DNA of 64,000 bases from Streptomyces sp. TRM68416 (GTDB lineage Bacteria > Actinomycetota > Actinomycetes > Streptomycetales > Streptomycetaceae), in NCBI RefSeq assembly GCF_014596915.1, contig NZ_JACVWU010000016.1:124001-188000 (forward strand), read 5' to 3'. The notes below the pieces were generated by a model. That model was not told the DNA's origin, ran no database searches, and saw nothing but the letters and a program-made list of their open reading frames with translations. The stretch's first letter is position 1. Each line of letters opens with the position of its first letter. A program made the position numbers and the translations under genes. Of the stretch, positions 25,120 through 34,114 are shown piece after piece.

Positions 25120-25429
25120 GTGCCTGTCACCGCCTAGGCTCCACCCCGGCCCGACCCACCCGAGCCGTCCCCTCCCACAGTGCCTGCCCACTCCCCCACC
25201 CGGAACCCCTCACCCCCCCACGAGGCCACGCCGGGCAGCGCCGCGCCACACCGTCCATCCTGCGGGCATGCGTGCCGCCTGGGGCGATGGGGGTCCCCCC
25301 GCGCGAGCGAAGCCGAGCGTGGGGGAGGGTGGGCGCAGGCGGCGCCCCGTCAGCGCCGGGCCGCGCGACCCACCCCCGGCCGGCGCAACCCGGGGTACCT
25401 GCTGGCGCCGGGGGGACGCAAACCCCCGC
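25120..25429. other. Intergenic region, 310 bp, holding a dispersed repeat
   Basis: It lies between the CGNR gene and nnaR, both minus strand. Apart from the repeat at 25288-25328 it is C-rich DNA without a supported gene or clear terminator. Confidence 0.55.
25288..25328 (+). repeat. Dispersed Streptomyces repeat (GCGCGAGCGAAGCCGAGCG type)
   Basis: GGGGGTCCCCC followed by GCGCGAGCGAAGCCGAGCGT and GGGGGAG is a repeat that I recognise as widespread in streptomycete intergenic DNA. A second copy with the same 27-base core and one mismatch lies in frame inside the FHA/FtsK gene at 58972-58998. Confidence 0.7.
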
Positions 25430-26587
25430 CTACGCGTCCGCGTACTTCGCGTCCGCCGCCGGATCCAACGCCAACCGGTACCCCCGCTTGACGACCGTCT
25501 GGATCAGCTTCGGCGTCCCCAGAGCCGTCCGCAGCCGCGCCATCGCCGTCTCCACGGCATGCTCGTCCCGCCCCGCCCCCGGCAACGCCCGCAACAGCTC
25601 GGCCCGGGCCACCACCCACCCCGGCCGCCGCGACAGCGCCCGCAGCAGGGACATCCCGGCCGGCGGAACCGGCCGCAGCGCCCCGTCCACCAGCACCGCG
25701 TGCCCCCGTATCTCCACCCGGTGTCCCGCGATCGGCAACGCCCGTGCCCGCGCGGGCAGTTCCTGGCACAGCAACTGCACCAGCGGCCCGAGCCGGAACC
25801 GCTCGGGCTGCACCGTGTCGACCCCCCGCGCCTGCAACGGCAACGCCGTCACCGGCCCGACACACGCCGGCAGCACATCATGGTTGAGCGCGTCGAGCAG
25901 CTCCGGCAGCAGCCCCCGCTCCTCCGCCCGCGACAACAGCGACGCCGCGGCCGGCGCGCTGGTGAAGGTGAGCGCGTCCAGACCGCGCGAGACCGTGGCG
26001 TCCAGCAGCCGGTCCACCGGCCCGATGTCCTCCGGCGGCATCCACCGGTAGACGGGCACCCCCACGACCTCCGCCCCACCCGCCCGCAGCGCCTCCACGA
26101 ACCCGGGCAGCGGCTCCCCGTGCAACTGGACGGCGATACGGCGCCCGTCGACGCCCTCCTCCAGCAGCCGGTCGAGCACCTCCGCCATGGACTCGGACGA
26201 CGGCGACCACTCCTCCGTCAGCCCGGCGGCCCGGATCGCCCCCTTGACCTTGGGTCCGCGCGCCAGCAGCTCGACGCCCCGCAGCCGGTCGAGCAGATGC
26301 TCGCCGAGCCCCCAGCCGTCGGCCGCCTCGACCCACCCCCGGAAACCGATCGCGGTCGTCGCGACCACCACGTCCGGCACCTGGTCGACGATCTCCTTGG
26401 TGGCGGCGAGCAGCTCACCGTCGTCGGCGAGCGGCACGATGCGCAGGGCGGGCGCGTGCAGGACGGCGGCACCGCGCCGCTGGAGCAGCGCCCCCAGTTC
26501 GTCGGCTCGGCGCGCGGCGGTCACGCCCACGGTGAAACCGGCTAGGCGGCCGTGCGCGTTCTCGGGTTTCTGCTGTTCGTCGTACAT
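25430..26587 (-). CDS. nnaR: Uroporphyrinogen-III synthase-like regulator of nitrate/nitrite assimilation
   Basis: A 385-residue two-domain protein: residues about 15-275 form a HemD (uroporphyrinogen-III synthase) fold (TVGVTAARRADELGALLQRRGAAV; LTFTSAPAAASLLSRAEERG), and residues about 290-375 an OmpR-type winged helix (RPVPPAGMSLLRALSRRPGWVVARAELLRALPG... VETAMARLRTALGTPKLIQTVVKRGYRL). It matches the architecture and neighbourhood of S. coelicolor NnaR (SCO2958), described as working with GlnR to switch on nitrate and nitrite assimilation genes. narK lies just upstream on the same strand. Whether the HemD part retains enzymatic activity is open; a regulatory role is favoured by context. 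Confidence 0.87.
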   Translation of the reverse strand: MYDEQQKPENAHGRLAGFTVGVTAARRADELGALLQRRGAAVLHAPALRIVPLADDGELLAATKEIVDQVPDVVVATTAIGFRGWVEAADGWGLGEHLLDRLRGVELLARGPKVKGAIRAAGLTEEWSPSSESMAEVLDRLLEEGVDGRRIAVQLHGEPLPGFVEALRAGGAEVVGVPVYRWMPPEDIGPVDRLLDATVSRGLDALTFTSAPAAASLLSRAEERGLLPELLDALNHDVLPACVGPVTALPLQARGVDTVQPERFRLGPLVQLLCQELPARARALPIAGHRVEIRGHAVLVDGALRPVPPAGMSLLRALSRRPGWVVARAELLRALPGAGRDEHAVETAMARLRTALGTPKLIQTVVKRGYRLALDPAADAKYADA

Positions 26588-26651
26588 AACTCTCGTCCCG
26601 CACTTCGAGTCGTTTGCACCTGTATGGAGGTCGTGTGACCCGCATGCCGAT

Positions 26652-26681
26652 CGAGCCTGTCAATGGTGCGTGACAGGCTCG
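26652..26681 (-). terminator. Hairpin between narK and nnaR
   Basis: Perfect 11-bp arms CGAGCCTGTCA/TGACAGGCTCG with an 8-base loop, 38 bases after the narK stop on its strand. It suggests that nnaR is not simply co-transcribed with narK. Confidence 0.65.
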
Positions 26682-26718
26682 GTTCGGCTTCATGTCGCCG
26701 GTGTTACGTCACACCGGC

Positions 26719-28101
26719 TCACACCTCGGCATAGCTGAGCTGCGGCTTCGCCTCGGCGGTCGCCTCGGCCGGGGTGTTCGCGACGGCCGGGCGGCGAAGG
26801 TATACGGCCCAGGTGACCGCGAAGCACACGCCGTAGAAGGCGAGGAAGGCGACGAAGGCGCCGGTGCCGGAGCCCACGGAGAGGAAGGACTGGCGGAAGG
26901 CGAGGTTGATGCCGAGTCCGCCGAGCGCGCCCACCGCGCCGATCAGGCCCATGGAGGCGCCGGAGAGCCGGCGGCCGTACGCCGCGGCCTCCTCACCGGC
27001 GAGCCCCTTGGCCAGCGCCTTGGCCTGGAAGATGCCCGGGATCATCTTGTACGTGGAGCCGTTGCCGAGGCCGGTCAGCACGAACAGGGCGATGAACGCG
27101 GTGGTGAACAGCGGCAGCGACTCCTGCATGGAGGCGACGACGATCACGGCGGTCGCGGCGGCCATGGCGACGAAGTTCCACAGCGTGATCTTCGCGCCGC
27201 CGTACTTGTCGGCGAGCCAGCCGCCGACGGGACGGATCAGGGAGCCGAGCAGCGGGCCGATGAAGGTGACGTACGCGGCCTGCAGCGGCGTACGGCCGAA
27301 CTGCGTCTGGAGCACAAGGCCGAAGGCGAAGCTGTAGCCGATGAACGACCCGAACGTCCCGATGTAGAGGAAGGACATGATCCAGGTGTGCCCCTCCTTC
27401 ACCGCGTCCCAGGCGGCGCCGGTGTCGTTCTTCACCGACGAGATGTTGTCCATGTACATCGCGGCGAGGACGGCGGCGACGACGATGAACGGGATGTAGA
27501 TGCCGAGCAGCACGCGCGGCCCGGCGCTGGCGCCGATCACCGCGAGACCGACGAGCTGCACCACGGGTACGCCGATGTTGCCGCCGCCGGCGTTCAGACC
27601 GAGCGCCCACCCCTTCTTGCGGAGGGGGAAGAAGGCGTTGATGTTGGTCATGCTGGAGGCGAAGTTCCCGCCACCGACACCGGCGAGCATCGCGCACAGC
27701 AGGAACGTGGTGAAGGACGTCCCCGGTTCCATCACGGCGAAGGCGGCGACGGTCGGCAGCAGCAGCATGGCCGCCGAGATGATGGTCCAGTTCCGTCCGC
27801 CGAAGAGCGCCACGGCGAAGGTGTACGGCACCCGGACGAGGGCGCCGACCAGCGTCGCCATCGACACGATGGTGAACTTGTCCGCCGGGGTCAGCCCGTA
27901 CTCCGGGCCCATGAACAGCACCATCACGGACCACAGGGTCCAGATCGAGAACCCGATGTGCTCGGAGAGGACCGAGAAGAACAGGTTCCGCTTGGCGATC
28001 TTCTCGCCCTTCTCGTTCCAGAAGGCCTCGTCCTCGGGATCCCAGTGATCGATCCAGCGGCCTCCCCTGCTCGCGGCGGGGGCTGTGCTAGGGGCTGTCA
28101 T
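26719..28101 (-). CDS. narK: NarK/NasA-type nitrate/nitrite transporter (MFS)
   Basis: A 460-residue major facilitator with about 12 membrane helices. Nitrate/nitrite porter signatures are present: GVGGGNFASSMTNINAFFP (about residue 140-158), GWALGLNAGGGNIGVPVVQL and, in the second half, GLGNGSTYKMIPGIFQ. It imports nitrate or exports nitrite. The N-terminus carries a short cytoplasmic stretch (GRWIDHWDPEDEAFWNEKG). Association with nnaR supports a role in nitrogen assimilation, and a GlnR-like site lies upstream. Confidence 0.92.
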   Translation of the reverse strand: MTAPSTAPAASRGGRWIDHWDPEDEAFWNEKGEKIAKRNLFFSVLSEHIGFSIWTLWSVMVLFMGPEYGLTPADKFTIVSMATLVGALVRVPYTFAVALFGGRNWTIISAAMLLLPTVAAFAVMEPGTSFTTFLLCAMLAGVGGGNFASSMTNINAFFPLRKKGWALGLNAGGGNIGVPVVQLVGLAVIGASAGPRVLLGIYIPFIVVAAVLAAMYMDNISSVKNDTGAAWDAVKEGHTWIMSFLYIGTFGSFIGYSFAFGLVLQTQFGRTPLQAAYVTFIGPLLGSLIRPVGGWLADKYGGAKITLWNFVAMAAATAVIVVASMQESLPLFTTAFIALFVLTGLGNGSTYKMIPGIFQAKALAKGLAGEEAAAYGRRLSGASMGLIGAVGALGGLGINLAFRQSFLSVGSGTGAFVAFLAFYGVCFAVTWAVYLRRPAVANTPAEATAEAKPQLSYAEV

Positions 28102-28193
28102 GACGCCTCCACGGTGCTCCGGGGCTCGGGTGGTTCGGTGAGCGGTATGAGTCCCGAAGGTAGGGAGAGCGCGTTTCCGGCCTGTGGCACTGG

Positions 28194-28209
28194 GTGACCG
28201 GAAAGGAAC
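28194..28209. promoter_or_regulatory. Candidate GlnR box upstream of narK
   Basis: GTGAC-n6-GGAAC (28194-28198 and 28205-28209) resembles the actinobacterial GlnR half-site pair gTnAC-n6-GaAAC. It is about 95-105 bp upstream of the narK start, a normal distance. One mismatch to the strongest consensus; binding is not shown. Confidence 0.4.
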
Positions 28210-28267
28210 TTTGCTCTCACCTCGTGAGGAGGTGGGATGAGAGGTTCACGAGACGGAGGCGACCCAC

Positions 28268-29053
28268 TCAGCGCTGCGGCGGCTGCCAGTGGGGGTTCTG
28301 CTGGGGGTAGGGCTGCTGCGGCGGGTACTGCTGGTACGGCTGCTGATACGAGGGCTGGGGAGCGCCGTACGGAGCCGGGTTGCCGTAGGGAGCAGGGCCC
28401 GGAGCCGGAGCCGGATTCCCGTACGGCCCCGCCGCGAACGGATTCCCCTGCCCCGGCACCTGCGCCCCCGGCGGCAGATACCGCAGCCGCCCGGACTCGT
28501 CCGTGACCGGATGGAACCCGGCGGCCTGGAGCCGCGCGGCGAACTTGGCGTTGCGCTTGCGCGTCACGACGAGCCCGATCGCGAGCAGCCCCATGAGCCC
28601 GGCCCAGCCGAGACCGCCGTAGAGGACCGCGTCGGCGTCCCCACCGGCCCGTGCGATGCCGATCACGAAGCCGAGGGTGATACCGCCCGCTCCCCACCAC
28701 ATCCTCTTCTCGGCCTGCTTGCCGGTGAGGTCGAAGTTGATGCGGGCCTTGAGCAGCTCGAAGGCGTCGGGGACGAGCGGCGGTACGGACACCCCGTCGC
28801 CGGCGTTCGGGTACTGCGCCCAGTTCTGCGCGGCCCGGGTGCGTGCCTGGGGGCTGGGGTCGGGTGCGATCAGCATGACGAGCGCGTTGTTGCGGCCGCC
28901 GCTCTGCCGTACGTCCATGTACTCGTACCCGAACTGCTGGGCGATGAAGGCGAGCCGGGCGAGCTTCTTCACGGAGGCCATGGGACTGGTGAGCTGCACC
29001 GGCTCCCCGCTCGCCATCAGCCCCAGCATCTTCCGCACCTGCCGCTTGCTCAT
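28268..29053 (-). CDS. Membrane protein with Pro/Gln/Tyr-rich tail, function unknown
   Basis: A 261-residue protein I do not recognise by function. The N-terminal half is soluble-looking (RQVRKMLGLMASGEPVQLTSPMASVKKLARLAFIAQQFGYEYMDVRQSGGRNNALVMLIAPDP), then two membrane segments near residues 115-165 (GGITLGFVIGIARAG; GLGWAGLMGLLAIGLVV), then about 80 residues dominated by PYGNP/APYG and QQPYQQYPP repeats, probably disordered and on the cytoplasmic side. ATG 29053 has GGGGAG upstream. It sits between narK and the matB-acyltransferase group but shows no obvious link to either. Confidence 0.8.
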   Translation of the reverse strand: MSKRQVRKMLGLMASGEPVQLTSPMASVKKLARLAFIAQQFGYEYMDVRQSGGRNNALVMLIAPDPSPQARTRAAQNWAQYPNAGDGVSVPPLVPDAFELLKARINFDLTGKQAEKRMWWGAGGITLGFVIGIARAGGDADAVLYGGLGWAGLMGLLAIGLVVTRKRNAKFAARLQAAGFHPVTDESGRLRYLPPGAQVPGQGNPFAAGPYGNPAPAPGPAPYGNPAPYGAPQPSYQQPYQQYPPQQPYPQQNPHWQPPQR

Positions 29054-29213
29054 CAGCACCCACTCCCCACCCGGGCCACCCCGTTCACTTGCGCAACGCG
29101 GGCCAGTGTTCCATGGGGACATGACAGAGGAAACCTCGGTGGGCGGGAAGCGGCACCCCGTACCGGAACACCAGGTGGCCCGTTCCGTCATCGCCCCGTC
29201 GTGGTCTCCAACG

Positions 29214-29248
29214 CTCGGGGCCCGCCTCCTGGAGAGGCGGGCCCCGAG
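29214..29248 (-). terminator. Terminator after the acyltransferase gene
   Basis: Perfect 15-base arms (29214-29228 and 29234-29248) with a 5-base loop, 6 bases after the acyltransferase stop. Strong stem, no T tract. Confidence 0.82.
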
Positions 29249-29253
29249 TTGCG

Positions 29254-30558
29254 TCAGGCGCGGCGTCTGCGGTTGCCGCCCGTGCCGTTCGGCCACAGGC
29301 GGGGCGAGCGCTTGGCCGCGAGGTCCTCGATCCAGCCCACCGCCAGGACGGTCAGGCCGATGAGGGGCCAGACCAGGAAGAACATCCAGATGAGGTAGGT
29401 GGAGTCGAGGGCGGCGACGGCGCGTTCGCCCTGCATGAACGGTATTTGGTAGAGGTGGTCGAGGATGGGGACCGTGGCCATGATCAGCATGTTGTGCCAC
29501 AGGTAGATCGTGACCGCGCGGTTGTTGGAGAGCGTGACGAGCTTGTCCCACTTGGCCAGGCGGCCCGGCAGCTCCTGCCAGGACGGCGAGTAGATCAGCA
29601 GGATGACGACGAAACCGAAGGACCAGGTCGCCTGGGCCAGCGGGATGTCGTTCAGGTCCCAGCCGTCCGCGCCCAGGTGGCCGGAGGCCCACCACAGGCC
29701 GAAGGCCATCACCAGCGCCGAGCCGGACACGGCGGCATAGCGCGGGATCTTCGCCAGCAGTCCCTCGTGGTGGGCGAAGCCCAGGACCCAGCAGCCGCCG
29801 TAGACCGCGAAGTCGGTGACCGCGTTGCCGGTCTCGCCGGGGATCTTGACGATGCCCGTGCCCACCACCGCCGTCAGGGCCAGCGGGGCCAGCAGCGTCG
29901 GCCAGGGTGCCCTGCGGAACGCCCACAGGAGCAGCGGGGAGGCGATCACGAACCACAGGTAGGCGCGCAGGTACCAGAGCGGGCCCGCCGCCTGGACCGC
30001 CCAGGTGTCCTCCAGCAGGCCCGACTGGGAGCCGATGTGCCAGGGGAACGGCGGGGCGCCGATCGGGATGATGTAGTTGACCAGTTCGAGGAGGGCCCAG
30101 GTCGGGCTGTCCTCCGTGTTCTTCGTCGGGTTCCAGCCACCCACGAACATCAGCGTCAGCACCACCGCGCTGAACGCCCACAGCGGGGGCAGCAGACGGC
30201 GGACCCGGCCCTTGATCACGCCCCACGCCGGGCGGTTCAGCGAGCGCGCCATCAGCGATCCGGCCAGCGCGAACATCACGCCCATGGACGGGAACAGGAC
30301 CGTCAGCCACGCCCAGCCGAAGAGGTGGTAGACGACGACTCGGACCAGGGCGATGGAGCGGAGCAGGTCCAGGTAGCGGTCGCGGCCCGGCTTCTTCGCC
30401 GGAGCAGGAGGATCGGCAGGCGCGGGAGCGGGCGCGGGCGCCGGTTCCGTCGTGCGCTGCTCCGGGACGCCGTAGGGCTCGTACGGCTCGTACGGCGCCC
30501 CGTACGGCTGGGGCTCCGGGCCGGTACCGGCCGTCCCCGTCGGGTATCCGTGCGTCAT
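29254..30558 (-). CDS. Membrane acyltransferase (acyltransferase 3 family)
   Basis: A 434-residue integral membrane protein with about 10 helices following a Pro/Tyr-rich cytoplasmic N-terminus (to about residue 70). Acyltransferase 3 features include RYLDLLRSIALVRVVVYHLFGW (the region normally carrying R...H for transfer) and the C-terminal NNRAVTIYLWHNMLIM. Such enzymes O-acylate extracellular polysaccharides. The ATG overlaps the matB stop by 4 bases (ATGA), so it is translated with matB and probably decorates the glycan that MatB makes; the acyl group is unknown. Confidence 0.87.
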   Translation of the reverse strand: MTHGYPTGTAGTGPEPQPYGAPYEPYEPYGVPEQRTTEPAPAPAPAPADPPAPAKKPGRDRYLDLLRSIALVRVVVYHLFGWAWLTVLFPSMGVMFALAGSLMARSLNRPAWGVIKGRVRRLLPPLWAFSAVVLTLMFVGGWNPTKNTEDSPTWALLELVNYIIPIGAPPFPWHIGSQSGLLEDTWAVQAAGPLWYLRAYLWFVIASPLLLWAFRRAPWPTLLAPLALTAVVGTGIVKIPGETGNAVTDFAVYGGCWVLGFAHHEGLLAKIPRYAAVSGSALVMAFGLWWASGHLGADGWDLNDIPLAQATWSFGFVVILLIYSPSWQELPGRLAKWDKLVTLSNNRAVTIYLWHNMLIMATVPILDHLYQIPFMQGERAVAALDSTYLIWMFFLVWPLIGLTVLAVGWIEDLAAKRSPRLWPNGTGGNRRRRA

Positions 30559-32753
30559 CCCACCGGCCTCCGATCGTTGCCGCTGTCCACCCGCTGGCGC
30601 GGTACCGGGCCTCCCGGCGCCTCGACCACGCCGGTGCGCCGCAGCTTCTGCCAGCGCAGCCGGCCGCCGGTGAGCGCCGTGATCCAGGACTGGAGCAGCA
30701 CGACGTACATGAGCTGGCGGTAGAGAATCTGTTGCAGCGGGAGCGAGATGAGGTGGGTCATGCGTTCCCGGTCGAGACGGAAGGCGTACGCGGCGCAGAC
30801 GGCCTGGATGGCCAGGACGCCCAGCCACGCCAGGATCGTCTTCTGTGTGGGGCCGAAGATGAGGCCGTAGAGCAGGAAGACGTCGATGAGCGGGGCCAGG
30901 AGCGGGGCCAGCACCATGAAGAGCGACACGAGCGGCAGGCCGACCCGGCCGAAGCGGCCCGACGGGCCGCTCTCCACCAGCGCCCTGCGGTGCTTCCAGA
31001 TCGCCTGCATGGTGCCGTACGACCAGCGGTAGCGCTGGGACCACAGCTGCTGGACCGTCTCCGGTGCCTCGGTCCAGGCGCGGGCCTTCTCGGCGTAGAC
31101 GACGCGCCAGCCGTCGCGGTGCATCGCCATCGTGATGTCGGTGTCCTCGGCGAGCGTGTCGTCGCTCATGCCGCCGACCCGCTCCAGCGCCGTGCGGCGG
31201 AAGGCGCCCACCGCGCCGGGAATCGTCGGCATGCAGCGCAGCACGTCGTACATGCGGCGGTCCAGGTTGAAGCCCATCACGTACTCGATGTGCTGCCAGG
31301 CGCCGATGAGGGAGTCGCGGTTGCCGACCTTGGCGTTGCCGGCGACGGCGCCGACGCGCGGGTCGCCGAAGGGCTGGACGAGTTCACGGACGGTGGACGG
31401 CTCGAAGACCGTGTCGCCGTCCATCATCACGATGATGTCGTAGCGGGCGTTGGCCAGACCCCGGTTGAGCGCCGCCGGCTTGCCCGCGTTGAGCTGGCGG
31501 ACCACCCGCACGTTCGGCAGGCCCATGGCCTCCACGATCCGCGCGGTGCCGTCGGTCGAGCCGTCGTCGATGACGAGGATCTCGATCGGGTGCTCGCTCG
31601 CCATCAGGGACCGGACGGTGTTCTCGATGCACTTGGCCTCGTTGTACGCAGGCACCAGCACCGACACCGGCTCGGTGACCGGCGGTCCCCAGCGGAAGCC
31701 GCGTCGGCGCACCCGGCGGGCGTGCACGGCGGACAGCACGAGCATCAGCACGAAGCGGCTGATGACCAGGAAGCCGATGATCGCGAGCCCGACCACCAGG
31801 ACGGCGGTGATGTTGTCGGAGGCCTGGACCAGGAAGACCCACGCCTTGCCCTTCCAGTGGTCGATGCCGGTGACCTGGCTGTGCGCGCTGGGCGCGCCGA
31901 GGGCCTCGGTGAGGTTGTCGAACTCGTAGCCCTGGGACTTCATCTGCGGCAGGAACCGGTCGAGCGCCTCGACGGTCTGGTGGCGGTCACCGCCGGAGTC
32001 GTGCATCAGGACGATCGCGCCCTTGCCGCCCTTGGGGGTGGCCTTGCGGATGATCTCCTCGACGCCGGGCTTGCGCCAGTCCTCGCTGTCGGTGTTGTTG
32101 ACGACCGTGATGTAGCCGCGGGTGCCGATGTACTCGGTCACCGGCCAGGACTTGTTGTCCATGGCGGCGGCGAAGGAGGAGTACGGCGGCCGGAAGAGGG
32201 AGGTACGGATGCCGGCCGCGCCGCTGATCGCCAGCTGGTTCTGCGACAGCTCCCAGTCGATCCGCTTCTTCGTCTGGTAGGAGAGGTCGGGGTGGTTGAA
32301 GGTGTGCAGGCCGATCTCGTGGCCCTCGTCGACCATGCGCTTCACGAGGTCCGGGTGGCGCGAGGTCATGGTGCCGGTGACGAAGAAGACGGCGTGCGCG
32401 TCGTGCTTCTTCAGCACGTCCAGGACCTTGGGCGTCCACTCGGGGTCGGGGCCGTCGTCGAAGGTGAGGACGAGCCGACGGTCCGGCATGTCCAGACTCT
32501 CGGTGCGGCCGCTGCGGGTGTCGATGACCGGCCCGCCCTTGAGGATCTCCTCCGGGACCTTGTCGGAGGCGGCGGCCGGCTGGACCCGGTGGTCGGCGAG
32601 GATCTCGCTGTGCACGTACCCCCGCAGCATCAGCATCGCCATCAGTGCGGCGAGGACGAGCAGGGGCAGCAGCAGGCGCATGGGCAGGCGGCGGCGCCGG
32701 GGGCCGCCGGCGGCCTGGTGTGCGGCGCGGCGACGGCGGGTGCGGGATGCCAT
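30555..32753 (-). CDS. matB: Bifunctional polysaccharide deacetylase / family 2 glycosyltransferase (MatB, PNAG-type synthase)
   Basis: A 732-residue membrane protein. After one membrane segment (25-45) comes an extracellular CE4 deacetylase: TFDDGPD (97-103), HTFNH (150-154), RPPY (188-191) and MHDSG near 250. Then a membrane segment (about 315-342) and a processive GT2 domain: VPAYNEAK (367-374), DDGSTD (396-401), DGD (445-447), AEDTD (535-539) and QRYRW (573-577), followed by C-terminal helices. It would polymerise and partly de-N-acetylate poly-beta-1,6-GlcNAc, the adhesive glycan that makes Streptomyces mycelia clump. The gene corresponds to SCO2962 (matB) by recall. ATG 32753 overlaps the matA stop by one base. 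Confidence 0.9.
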   Translation of the reverse strand: MASRTRRRRAAHQAAGGPRRRRLPMRLLLPLLVLAALMAMLMLRGYVHSEILADHRVQPAAASDKVPEEILKGGPVIDTRSGRTESLDMPDRRLVLTFDDGPDPEWTPKVLDVLKKHDAHAVFFVTGTMTSRHPDLVKRMVDEGHEIGLHTFNHPDLSYQTKKRIDWELSQNQLAISGAAGIRTSLFRPPYSSFAAAMDNKSWPVTEYIGTRGYITVVNNTDSEDWRKPGVEEIIRKATPKGGKGAIVLMHDSGGDRHQTVEALDRFLPQMKSQGYEFDNLTEALGAPSAHSQVTGIDHWKGKAWVFLVQASDNITAVLVVGLAIIGFLVISRFVLMLVLSAVHARRVRRRGFRWGPPVTEPVSVLVPAYNEAKCIENTVRSLMASEHPIEILVIDDGSTDGTARIVEAMGLPNVRVVRQLNAGKPAALNRGLANARYDIIVMMDGDTVFEPSTVRELVQPFGDPRVGAVAGNAKVGNRDSLIGAWQHIEYVMGFNLDRRMYDVLRCMPTIPGAVGAFRRTALERVGGMSDDTLAEDTDITMAMHRDGWRVVYAEKARAWTEAPETVQQLWSQRYRWSYGTMQAIWKHRRALVESGPSGRFGRVGLPLVSLFMVLAPLLAPLIDVFLLYGLIFGPTQKTILAWLGVLAIQAVCAAYAFRLDRERMTHLISLPLQQILYRQLMYVVLLQSWITALTGGRLRWQKLRRTGVVEAPGGPVPRQRVDSGNDRRPVG

Positions 32754-33964
32754 CAGAGGGTGTGCTCCGGGGACGGGTCGTGCGGGCTTGCGATGAGTCC
32801 CGGTTCTTCGGCGGGGCCCTCGGTGGTGATCGGCGCAGGGGTGGGCGGGCCGGCGGCGACGTTGTCGGCTCCGGTGCCGCCCGGACCGTCCTCGCCCTCC
32901 GTCTCGGTCGGACCGGGCGTCGTGGGCTCGTCCGTCGGGTCGGGGTCGGCCGTGGGCGTGGTCGGCTTCGTCGCCGTCGGCTCGGGGTCCGTCGTCGGCT
33001 CCGTGCCGGGGTCCGTCGTCGGCTTGGTCGCCGTCGGCTCGGGGGCTGTGGTCGCGCCCGGTTCCTCGGCGGTGGCGGAGGCGTCCGGGGCGACGGCGGT
33101 GGAGCCGGGCGAGGAGGTGACTCCGTCGCTCACCGAGGGGCTGGTACCGAGGCCGGACTCGTCGGTCGCGGTCGGTGCCACCGACTCCTCGGGCAGCGCG
33201 GGCGTGTCGACCTGGCCGGCCGGCTGCTCGTCCTTCGGGCTCTGGACGGGGAGCCAGGGCGCGTTGGAGTTGCCGGACAGCAGGGTGGCGACGATGACGA
33301 CGGCGTAGACCGCGCAGGCGATGCCGACGGCCATGCCCAGTCGGCGGAAGCGGCGGCTGCGCCGGCCCGATTCGTCCACGAAGACCGGCCCGTCGGAGCT
33401 CTCGGCTCCGCCGGCCGGTCCGCCCTTGGCCGCGCGGATCATGCCGTCGAGCTGGAGACCGATGCCGTCGAGCTGGACGGTGACCTCGTGCGGGTCGTGG
33501 GTGGCGCCGGAATCACCCGGCTGCGGCTCCGGCTCCGATTCCTGCCAGGGGTCGCGGACGGAGGCGGGGGCCGCCGCCGGGAACGCCTCGGGCCGGCCGG
33601 GGCTCCGGGGCACCTCGGCACCGCCGCCCCGCCCTCCGCCGGCCGTCGGCAGCACCGCCGTCTCGTCGGTCCCCGGTCCGGTACGGCCGTGGGTCTGCGG
33701 CAGCACCTCGGTGTTGTCGAATCTGTCGAAGGCCGAGAGGAGGCCGTTCAGGCCCGGCTGTCCGGGGACCCGGCCGGCCTGTCCGAGCACCTCGGTCGGC
33801 TCCGATCCGCCCGGCTGCGGCACCGCCGTCCCGCCGGTCGCCGGAAACTCCTGGGTACCGCCGGACGCCGGGGTGCCACCCTTCGCAGCCGGAGTCGGCT
33901 GCGTCCCGGACGCCACTTCAGGCCACTCCGGTTGGGCGTCTTCTCGCCAGTTCTTCACGCGCAC
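32753..33964 (-). CDS. matA: Single-pass membrane protein with Pro/Thr-rich extracellular region (MatA)
   Basis: A 403-residue protein. The cytoplasmic N-terminal 235 residues are low-complexity, one membrane helix (LGMAVGIACAVYAVVIVATLLSG, near 240-262) follows, and the outside part is dominated by Pro, Thr, Glu and Asp repeats (EPTATKPTTDPGTEPTTDPEPT). No catalytic motif is visible. By position it is SCO2963/matA, required with matB for aggregation; a scaffold or regulatory role at the glycan synthase is plausible. GTG 33964 has a run of six G about 5 bases upstream; GTG 33958 is an alternative. Confidence 0.75.
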   Translation of the reverse strand: MRVKNWREDAQPEWPEVASGTQPTPAAKGGTPASGGTQEFPATGGTAVPQPGGSEPTEVLGQAGRVPGQPGLNGLLSAFDRFDNTEVLPQTHGRTGPGTDETAVLPTAGGGRGGGAEVPRSPGRPEAFPAAAPASVRDPWQESEPEPQPGDSGATHDPHEVTVQLDGIGLQLDGMIRAAKGGPAGGAESSDGPVFVDESGRRSRRFRRLGMAVGIACAVYAVVIVATLLSGNSNAPWLPVQSPKDEQPAGQVDTPALPEESVAPTATDESGLGTSPSVSDGVTSSPGSTAVAPDASATAEEPGATTAPEPTATKPTTDPGTEPTTDPEPTATKPTTPTADPDPTDEPTTPGPTETEGEDGPGGTGADNVAAGPPTPAPITTEGPAEEPGLIASPHDPSPEHTL

Positions 33965-34114
33965 ACATCCCCCCAAGGGACCGTTCCGGGTGCGCGTACG
34001 ACACTGAGCACCCGTCGATCGCACCGAGCCCCCACTCGGTCCGAGCGCCCCCTTTATCACACCGTGCTCAGGCCACGAATGTAGCGTACGAGTGAGATGT
34101 GTGTGTGCCGCGTG

